Origin: an uncultured Clostridia bacterium
GTDB lineage: Bacteria > Bacillota_A > Clostridia > TANB77 > CAG-508
Assembly (NCBI GenBank): GCA_947594095.1
Contig: CANQEA010000063.1
Span: 1 to 7,545 of the forward strand
DNA: 7,545 nt
Direction: 5' to 3'
In this document: one piece after another, positions 1 to 4,305 of the stretch
Position numbering within the stretch: the first letter of the stretch is position 1
Layout of the letters: each line of letters starts with the position of its first letter
Program-made: the position numbers and the translations under genes
Notes under the pieces: model-generated
What the model was told of the DNA's origin: nothing
What the model saw: the letters and a program-made list of their open reading frames with translations, nothing else
Databases searched by the model: none

Positions 1-919
1 AAATTAAGCACAAAAGTAATATTTTTTATATTTGTATTGTGGATTGCTTTTAAAATCATATATGAATTAGTAATATTCTGAAATGCAATAATAGGTGCAT
101 TTATAGTTTCTTTTAGTAAGTTTCCTATTAAGAAACTATCTGTTAATAAAACAGTATCTGTATTTTCTGTTATATTGTATTTCATAATCCAACTTCTTGC
201 ATTTGTACCATTTATTTTATTGCTACTAGAAAACCATATATCTGAAGTATTATTAAATGTGGTATCCAAATGTATAGATAATCCTTGTATAAAACCGTCT
301 TGGTCAAAAACAGGAACAAAAAATCCATTATATTTTGAAAAACACCATCTAAAATCTTCTTCTTGGTATAATCCGGGTATTCCGTTCTAAATTATGTTTT
401 TTAGCCAAATTGTAGCATATTAATCGTCTTTTTATATAGTTTTTGGGGATACTTCTATATAACCCATTTTCAATTGAACTATTTACAAATCCCATATCTA
501 AAAGTCGCATTTTATGGCTACCTTCCAGTTTTAACATACTTAGAAAATCTCTATAAACTGTGTCCCTTTTTTCAATATCAGCTAATAGATTAATAGGGCT
601 GATTTCTATTGGAGCTTTATCAATAGAAAAACATTCTTTTTCAAGTAATTCCTTGTATGCTTTCTTTGTATCAATTCCTCTCATCTTAGCATAAAGGCCA
701 ATTGAATAACCTCCAGCTCCACATCTGCAGCAACAATATTTATTTGTTTGAGAATTTAAGCTCATTGTAGGTATTTTACTATTTTTATTATATCCGACAA
801 AATGGGCATATTACTTTAGTTTCATATCCCTTTTTATCTACAATTTCTAAACATAAATGATATGCAACATTTAAAATATTTATATGTTTTTGTACTTCCT
901 GATAATCTAATTTATCCAT
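1..919 (-). CDS. CHC2 zinc-finger/TOPRIM-like primase, 5' part; frame kept only by two +1 shifts at CGGA
   Basis: Probably a phage or element DNA primase making RNA primers at the replication fork; the 3' end lies beyond base 1. The ATG at 919 follows AAAGGA at a good distance. Frame 0 stops after 43 codons (TAA 790-788). Skipping C796 restores a CHC2-type zinc finger: CPFC (residues 38-41), then G42, IPTMSLN, YCCCRCGAGG (about 61-70). A second stop would follow E178; skipping C384 gives GIPGLY and then 127 open codons to the window edge, including FFVPVFDQDGFIQGLSIHLD (199-218) and a TOPRIM-like stretch VLLTDSFLIGNLL (256-268). In the TOPRIM/DUF3854-type primases I would compare it with, the acidic motif is usually TEG; here it is TDS. 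Both shifts use the four bases CGGA. The gene lies 32 bases downstream of the 1227-952 gene, probably in the same transcript. The alternative is a twice-frameshifted pseudogene, but the reading frame is otherwise perfectly open. The family assignment is from motif memory: good for the zinc finger, moderate for TOPRIM. Confidence 0.72.
381..384 (-). other. +1 recoding site 2 (GAA CGGA) in primase
   Basis: Frame 0 reads GAA CGG AAT ACC CGG and ends 11 codons after the first CGG. Leaving out C384 reads GAA GGA ATA CCC GGA TTA TAC (EGIPGLY) and stays open for 127 codons to the window edge. The second CGGA, ten bases on, is out of frame after the shift (CCC GGA) and is read normally. Confidence 0.7.
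793..796 (-). other. +1 recoding site 1 (TGT CGGA) in primase
   Basis: In frame 0 the codons are TGT CGG ATA TAA. Leaving out C796 reads TGT GGA TAT AAT, giving Cys-Gly-Tyr directly after the CPFC zinc knuckle, where CHC2-type and zinc-ribbon proteins commonly carry Gly. I see no nearby upstream Shine-Dalgarno element and no downstream hairpin; the flanks are A/T-rich. The only element shared with the other two sites is CGGA itself. Confidence 0.7.
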
Positions 920-951
920 AAAATCATCCTTTCTATGCTACGAGTCATATT

Positions 952-1227
952 TTAAGCAGCTTCTTTCATAACTTGGTTATTATTTAAGTATTCATCCTTG
1001 ATTATTTTTTGTGTAATAGTTTTTAAATATGGTTTAATCATTTTTACTTTATATTCTGGAATATTGATTTCTGATACTCTTGCAATTTTGTCTCCATTAC
1101 AAGTAGGGGCAATTACTAAATCGCCAACTTCTACATCTATTGAAGTATAATAACTATATGCTTTTCCTCCAAACGTTTTAGGCATAAAGCTATCTTCATA
1201 TTTAACACTTATAATATTTGTTTCCAT
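952..1227 (-). CDS. Small conserved phage-type hypothetical protein (91 aa)
   Basis: Function unknown. I recognise the layout from small Firmicute phage proteins: a short N-terminal beta segment, FGGKAYSYYTSIDVEVGDLV (about 19-38) and then APTCNGDKIARVSEI, suggesting a compact beta-rich fold with a VGDLV turn. I chose ATG 1227 because it sits one base after the stop of the upstream gene and has GGGGGA about 12 bases upstream. An ATG at 1254 would overlap that gene by 26 bases and has a poorer ribosome site. The C-terminus is KEAA, one of four Ala-Ala endings in the window. It is probably co-transcribed with the 1573-1229 gene and the primase. Confidence 0.65.
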   Translation of the reverse strand: METNIISVKYEDSFMPKTFGGKAYSYYTSIDVEVGDLVIAPTCNGDKIARVSEINIPEYKVKMIKPYLKTITQKIIKDEYLNNNQVMKEAA

Positions 1228-1228
1228 A

Positions 1229-1573
1229 TTAATCTTGTTCCCCCAATTCTTCATAATATATTTTTAGTTCTTCTAGTAGTAATTCTGCATCTATAAGCTC
1301 ATAAAAACCAACCATTGGATTTATTGATATTTTTATAACATCATTTTTATTTGGATATTCTTCTTTTATTGTATTTATTAAATCCGCCACTTCACTTGTA
1401 ATAAATTTAATCTCGTCCTGATCGATATTATTTTCTGGATTTTTTACATATTGAGCTTGTTCTTTTAAATTTTTTATAACATCTTTTGCCTTTCCTATGA
1501 TAACTTCCTCATTATTTTCGAAAAATTTGTCATCACATAATTGTTTAAAATAATAATTTATTAAATTTTGCAT
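1229..1573 (-). CDS. Acidic hypothetical protein (114 aa)
   Basis: Not recognised. The ATG at 1573 has an excellent AGGAGGT site 7 bases upstream. The protein is largely helical and acidic (EELKIYYEELGEQD at the C-terminus), with no signal peptide or membrane segment and no Cys/His cluster beyond a single Cys. Codons GCG GAT (Ala-Asp, 1387-1382) contain an out-of-frame CGGA that is read without any shift, a useful control for the recoding idea. It is the first gene after the HEPN terminator, and I see no clear promoter in the 35 bases between them, so it may depend on read-through. Confidence 0.6.
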   Translation of the reverse strand: MQNLINYYFKQLCDDKFFENNEEVIIGKAKDVIKNLKEQAQYVKNPENNIDQDEIKFITSEVADLINTIKEEYPNKNDVIKISINPMVGFYELIDAELLLEELKIYYEELGEQD

Positions 1574-1608
1574 AATATTACCTCCTTAAATCTATCCATT
1601 CTAAGAAC

Positions 1609-1637
1609 AAAAAAGGAAGATAATCTATTATCTTCCT
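1609..1637 (-). terminator. Intrinsic terminator after the HEPN gene
   Basis: On the minus strand AGGAAGATAAT pairs perfectly with ATTATCTTCCT (11 bp, two-base gap, effectively a 10-bp stem with a TAGA loop), followed by a run of T. It begins 12 bases after the HEPN stop codon and ends the MNT1/HEPN1 transcript. The flanking A tract also makes it potentially bidirectional. Confidence 0.8.
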
Positions 1638-1648
1638 AAATTTATTCT

Positions 1649-2098
1649 TTATTTAATAATTTGTTTATCTATTTCTCTATCAGATAGTTCTGTATGTTCT
1701 TTCAGCCATTTTCTGATATATTCTTCTGCATATTTTGAGACATCTCTTGCTGTTTTTATTTGTTCTTCAGTTTCTTTTTTATTTATCATATATGAGTCTA
1801 AATAATCGCTATCCTCCCTAATTGCATTTGCTAATGAAATTCTATGTCCCAGTTCTTTTGGAAAAATTTCTGTTTTCACAAAATTTTGATTAAAATATGC
1901 AATTACATCTTTATGTCTCTTAAAATCTATTGGAATTGTAGAAAGTATTGCCCTAATAGAATTAAATATTGAATAATAAGCTCTATTGTTTGCATCTTTA
2001 TAATATCCAGCTTCACATAGTAACTTGCAAACAGCCAATTTTTCTTTTCCAGCATTTAATCTATTTATACATAAGCCAATTGACACTTTTTTATTCAC
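1649..2098 (-). CDS. HEPN-domain toxin of an MNT/HEPN module (149 aa)
   Basis: HEPN proteins paired with minimal nucleotidyltransferases act as RNase-type toxins and are inactivated when the MNT partner AMPylates a tyrosine in them; that is family knowledge, not shown here. Visible features: helical GYYKDANNRAYYSIFNSIRA (about 31-50), the hallmark N-RAYY segment; FKRHKDVIAYF (about 59-69); and IREDSDYLDSY (about 94-104) carrying the R-x3-DY motif typical of this HEPN group. The C-terminal helix is EEQIKTARDVSKYAEEYI. The start is GTG 2098, overlapping the MNT1 stop by 8 bases, with AAGGAAGGAG upstream inside the MNT1 gene; the truncated paralogue has ATG at the same aligned position. Its translation is therefore probably coupled to MNT1. 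Length is normal and the gene looks intact. Confidence 0.83.
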   Translation of the reverse strand: MNKKVSIGLCINRLNAGKEKLAVCKLLCEAGYYKDANNRAYYSIFNSIRAILSTIPIDFKRHKDVIAYFNQNFVKTEIFPKELGHRISLANAIREDSDYLDSYMINKKETEEQIKTARDVSKYAEEYIRKWLKEHTELSDREIDKQIIK

Positions 2099-2436
2099 TT
2101 AAAACAACTCCTTCCTTTTGGATATTTGCATAAAAAGGAATTGAATCTATTTCATCATTATAATTTTCTATGTTATTAATTAGAGGGATTAAAATTACAT
2201 TATAATCCAATTCTATGTCATAAGTCATATTTGATATTTTTTTTAATACAGAATAGAATTGAGACGGTTTATAATCGGTTAATACTAATATATCTATATC
2301 TGATGAATTATTGTAATCTCCGTCTTGCATAAGAGCCATATAAAATAATTTTTTTTAATCTATTTCCTAAAATTTTAGTACATTCTTTAACAAATTTATT
2401 TATAGATTGTTGAATGTTTACAGGTAAATTATCCAT
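2091..2436 (-). CDS. MNT nucleotidyltransferase antitoxin (MNT1), frame kept by a +1 shift at CGGA
   Basis: A minimal nucleotidyltransferase, expected to AMPylate and silence the HEPN toxin encoded next. ATG 2436 follows GAGGAGA. Codons 1-38 run in frame 0 to LYGSYAR; frame 0 then gives RRLQ and a stop at 2310-2308. Omitting C2322 gives GSYARGDYNNSSDIDI, the complete GS-x10-DxD catalytic signature (G34, S35, D46, D48), and the frame stays open to TAA 2091 for a 114-residue product. The intact paralogue at 3780-3418 has GCA AGA GGA GAT where this gene has GCA AGA C GGA GAT, so the extra base is placed exactly. It either needs recoding at CGGA or is a pseudogene. It has its own promoter (2459-2487), overlaps the HEPN gene by 8 bases, and resembles the paralogue to its end (KEGVVL). 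Confidence 0.75.
2319..2322 (-). other. +1 recoding site 3 (AGA CGGA) in MNT1
   Basis: Frame 0 reads AGA CGG AGA TTA CAA TAA. Leaving out C2322 reads AGA GGA GAT TAC, which restores the conserved Gly-Asp of the nucleotidyltransferase loop. The paralogue provides the reference without the extra base (AGA GGA GAT at 3669-3661). The shift thus falls inside the active site, between the GS pair and the DxD pair. Confidence 0.72.
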
Positions 2437-2458
2437 AAAGAACTCTCCTCTCATTAAT

Positions 2459-2487
2459 ATTATATTATAGATTTAAAAAAATATCAA
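2459..2487 (-). promoter_or_regulatory. Sigma-A promoter of the MNT1/HEPN1 operon
   Basis: On the minus strand TTGATA (2487-2482) and TATAAT (2464-2459) are separated by exactly 17 bases, a near-consensus housekeeping promoter. It lies directly after the ssb stop and about 22 bases before the MNT1 start, which has GAGGAGA as ribosome site. The toxin-antitoxin pair is thus an independently expressed cassette inside the larger operon. Confidence 0.75.
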
Positions 2488-2490
2488 GTT

Positions 2491-2925
2491 TTAAAAAGGG
2501 AGATCATCAGAATCAAAAACTAACTCCTCTGCATTTGTTGTATTTTCATTTTGAGTATTAGCATTTGTTGGTGTACTACCATTTAAAATACTTAGGTCTG
2601 GGCTTTTAGGTTTATCTGCAAAATAAATTTCTTCTGCAATTACCTCTGTTACATAGTGTTTTATACCGTTGTCATCTTCCCAATTCCTTGTCTGTATTCT
2701 TCCTAAAAGACATATTTGAATGCCCTGACTTAAATATTTTTCTGCAAATTCTGCTAATTTTGAAAAACAAACAATATTTATGAAATCTGCTTGTCGTTCT
2801 TCTCCTTCTTTAACATATCTTCTATTAACTGCAAGTGTAAAGTTAGCAACTTTTATATTGTTTGCTTGTGAAAATCTAATTTCTGGAACTTTTGTTAATC
2901 TTCCTAATAAAATAACTTTATTCAT
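2491..2925 (-). CDS. ssb: Single-stranded DNA-binding protein SSB
   Basis: Binds single-stranded DNA cooperatively at forks and recruits repair and replication partners. The OB fold spans about residues 1-105: MNKVILLGRLTKVPEIRF at the start, NFTLAVNRRY (27-36) and ADFINIVCFSKLAEFAEKYL (46-65), all classic bacterial SSB signatures. A flexible Asn/Thr-rich linker follows, then the acidic partner-binding tip SDDLPF. Length (144) is usual for Firmicute SSBs. It lies 18 bases after rpsF, the usual rpsF-ssb order, but the expected third gene rpsR is missing and a toxin-antitoxin promoter follows at once. An AAC GGT (Asn-Gly) pair contains an out-of-frame CGG read normally. Whether it is the host's main SSB or an element copy cannot be told here; the surroundings favour an element copy. 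Confidence 0.95.
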   Translation of the reverse strand: MNKVILLGRLTKVPEIRFSQANNIKVANFTLAVNRRYVKEGEERQADFINIVCFSKLAEFAEKYLSQGIQICLLGRIQTRNWEDDNGIKHYVTEVIAEEIYFADKPKSPDLSILNGSTPTNANTQNENTTNAEELVFDSDDLPF

Positions 2926-2943
2926 AACATCTACCTACCTTTC

Positions 2944-3225
2944 TTAATCTTTTCTTACTACTATAAATTTCATAATTTCGTCAGTAATCCTATAAAGTCT
3001 TTCTAGTTCAGTAATTTCTTCAGGATCAATTTTAAATTCTATTACATAGTAGTATCCTTCTTTATTTTTTCTTATTTCATATGCTAATTTTTTCTTACCT
3101 AAATCCTCTATTTTTTCAATTTCGCCTTTTTTTTCTATAAAATGTTTGATTTTTTTAATAGCATTATTTCTATTTTCTTCAGTTATAGTACAATCTAAAA
3201 TCATTATTGTTTCGTAACTTTTCAT
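2944..3225 (-). CDS. rpsF: Ribosomal protein bS6
   Basis: Small-subunit protein bS6, which sits on the 30S platform paired with bS18. The sequence is a complete 93-residue family member: MKSYETIMIL at the start, DLGKKKLAYEIRKNKEGYYY (about 42-61) with the conserved G-K-K-LAYEI and GYY segments, and LERLYRITDEIMKFIVVRKD at the end. The start has AAGGAAGG 8 bases upstream. It is followed by ssb, as in Firmicute chromosomes, but upstream is a terminator and a truncated HEPN gene, and no rpsR follows ssb. A ribosomal protein among phage-type genes is unusual; it may be a captured host pair. The promoter is unclear: the only good -10 (TATAAT, 3266-3261) lies inside the terminator hairpin and lacks a proper -35. 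Confidence 0.93.
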   Translation of the reverse strand: MKSYETIMILDCTITEENRNNAIKKIKHFIEKKGEIEKIEDLGKKKLAYEIRKNKEGYYYVIEFKIDPEEITELERLYRITDEIMKFIVVRKD

Positions 3226-3250
3226 AATAAAATCCTTCCTTTCTTACAAT

Positions 3251-3288
3251 AAAAAAAGATATTATAAGTTTTCTTACAATATCTTTTT
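3251..3288 (-). terminator. Intrinsic terminator between the MNT2/HEPN remnant and rpsF
   Basis: The minus strand reads AAAAAGATATTGTAAG, an AAAA loop, then CTTATAATATCTTTTT and more T. This is a 16-bp stem with a single G-T wobble, followed by seven T in all. It closes the MNT2 transcript 26 bases before the rpsF start. The + strand also ends the hairpin in five T, so it may act weakly in both directions. The descending arm contains TATAAT. Confidence 0.82.
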
Positions 3289-3302
3289 AACTTTGTTATT
3301 TT

Positions 3303-3437
3303 TCAATTAAATATTTTTCCACTAATATTTGCTGATTTATAGCTTTTTATATCAAATAGAACTTTTGAATCTCTTAATTCTTCTTTAGCTTGTTCTAGTC
3401 TATGATTTGCCAATTCTTTAGATATTTTCGGATTCAT
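3303..3437 (-). pseudogene. Truncated HEPN toxin gene (N-terminal 44 codons), partner of MNT2
   Basis: The ATG at 3437 overlaps the end of MNT2 by 20 bases and has GGAGGGAG upstream, matching the GTG start and ribosome site of the intact HEPN gene at 2098. The 44-residue reading matches the first helices of HEPN proteins (SKELANHRLEQAKEELRDSK, then SYKSAN). Where the hallmark NRAYYSIFN should follow it has ISGKIFN and then TGA, so the catalytic half is gone and the terminator follows 15 bases later. No CGG is involved, so this loss differs from the recoding sites. It is the only reading frame in the window ending in TGA, which fits a chance stop after deletion. It could still be expressed as a small peptide. 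Confidence 0.7.
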
Positions 3438-3780
3438 TTAAAACAACTCCCTCCTTTTGAACATTCATATAAAAAGGTAACGCTTGTAACCAGTAGTTAA
3501 ATTTATCGATGTTTTTTACCAAAGGAGATAACGTTATATCAAATTCGTTGTCAAATTCTATATCGAACGCAATATCATATATTTTATGTCTATATTCTAC
3601 AATTTCATCATCTGTTAAGTCTGTTAAAATCATAATATCTATATCAGAACTACTATTAAAATCTCCTCTTGCATAAGAGCCATATAAAATAATTTTCTTT
3701 ATTCTATTTCCAAGCAATTCATTTACTTTTGTTGTAAACTCTTGTATAATATTATTTATTTTATTTGGTATATTTGGCAT
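3418..3780 (-). CDS. MNT nucleotidyltransferase antitoxin (MNT2), intact
   Basis: A minimal nucleotidyltransferase of the kind that AMPylates HEPN toxins. The GS-x10-DxD signature is whole: LYGSYARGDFNSSSDIDIMI, with G34, S35, D46 and D48. The rest (IEYRHKIYDI-like helix, DITLSPLV, YWLQALPFYMNVQKEGVVLN) follows the usual 120-residue form. The start ATG 3780 has AGGAGG at a good distance and a clear promoter at 3836-3808. It is homologous to MNT1 over the full length, most closely in the catalytic loop and at the C-terminus. Its own HEPN partner is truncated, so it is an orphan antitoxin that might cross-protect against the HEPN1 toxin; that is inference. Confidence 0.85.
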   Translation of the reverse strand: MPNIPNKINNIIQEFTTKVNELLGNRIKKIILYGSYARGDFNSSSDIDIMILTDLTDDEIVEYRHKIYDIAFDIEFDNEFDITLSPLVKNIDKFNYWLQALPFYMNVQKEGVVLNESENI

Positions 3781-3800
3781 TTTTGTTCCTCCTATCCTCT

Positions 3801-3820
3801 AATATGTAGTATAGCATATT
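3801..3820. promoter_or_regulatory. Inverted repeat over the MNT2 -10 box (possible operator)
   Basis: AATATG and CATATT flank eight bases and form a 20-base dyad that encloses the whole -10 hexamer. A protein bound here would block transcription, as in autoregulated toxin-antitoxin cassettes. Six-base A/T-rich arms can arise by chance, and the MNT1 promoter does not carry the same dyad. Confidence 0.35.
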
Positions 3821-3836
3821 TGCACAGATTTAGCAA
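3808..3836 (-). promoter_or_regulatory. Extended -10 sigma-A promoter of MNT2
   Basis: On the minus strand TTGCTA (3836-3831) and TATACT (3813-3808) are 17 bases apart, and TGC directly before TATACT provides the extended -10 TGn element. The leader to the ATG at 3780 is short and contains AGGAGG (3793-3788). Like MNT1, this cassette therefore has its own promoter. Confidence 0.75.
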
Positions 3837-3865
3837 TATAAATTTTTTGATGCGAAGTAAACAGT

Positions 3866-4282
3866 TTATGCTGCTGCTTTAAAAATCACTTGTTTGTTTC
3901 GCTTTGCATTTTTTTGTTTATTTTTTCTTAGATTATAATAATATTCTTCAAGATATTCCTCTTTGTATGCATCAATTTTCTTTTGGTGTTTTCTAAGTTT
4001 AAACATATTAGTATATCGTCTAATATCCTTTCTTTTTAATGAACATCTGTGATTATTTTTTGTTGCTACAACAAAAAAATTGCCAAGTATTATATTTCCT
4101 CGAACAATTCTGTTAAATTCTTCATGATTTGCATTTTTATTTGCAATAAGAGTAATATCTTTACTTAACTTTACTCTTACTAAATCCTCACCTATAAATG
4201 ACTTGATATATTTTAAGCTTGGTGGTATTCTAACAATTTGTGCTTCCTTTCCTGGCATAACTAATAAAACTTTAATTTTCAT
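3866..4282 (-). CDS. DUF3846-like phage/element protein (138 aa)
   Basis: The N-terminal ~95 residues fit the DUF3846 pattern common in phages and conjugative elements: MKIKVLLVMPGKEAQIVRI (PGK turn, about 10-12), a central VRVKLSKDITLIANKNA strand pair, then IVRGNIILGNFFVVA (about 59-73) matching the usual R-x-GxI-x-GxFF segment. The biochemical role of the family is not known to me. The C-terminal 40 residues are a strongly basic helix rich in Lys, Arg and Tyr (EYYYNLRKNKQKNAKRNKQ), suggesting nucleic-acid binding, and the protein ends FKAAA. The start has GGAAGGAAGG upstream. It follows the SMC-like gene by 23 bases and is probably in the same transcript. Confidence 0.68.
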   Translation of the reverse strand: MKIKVLLVMPGKEAQIVRIPPSLKYIKSFIGEDLVRVKLSKDITLIANKNANHEEFNRIVRGNIILGNFFVVATKNNHRCSLKRKDIRRYTNMFKLRKHQKKIDAYKEEYLEEYYYNLRKNKQKNAKRNKQVIFKAAA

Positions 4283-4305
4283 ATGTATTTTTCCTTCCTT
4301 CCTTT

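Noticed and set aside
175..390. Plus-strand reading frame of 71 codons
   Set aside because: It lies opposite the shift-corrected primase frame, which has coherent family-like motifs; the plus reading has no ribosome site or recognisable domain.
349..765. Independent 138-codon gene starting at ATG 765
   Set aside because: There is no ribosome site before 765, and the zinc finger needs the CPFC pair encoded upstream; it is the middle piece of the primase between two shift sites, and its last 11 residues are out-of-frame sequence.
381..2322. Explaining the three frame breaks as random sequencing error or simple pseudogene decay
   Set aside because: All three breaks fall at an in-frame CGGA and produce a glycine, while three out-of-frame CGGA sites are intact; random errors would not share codon, phase and residue. 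Raw reads would still be needed to exclude error entirely.
2091..2339. Independent 82-codon MNT gene starting at ATG 2339
   Set aside because: It would lack the GS half of the active site and has no ribosome site; the promoter and ribosome site lie before ATG 2436, and the paralogue shows continuity.
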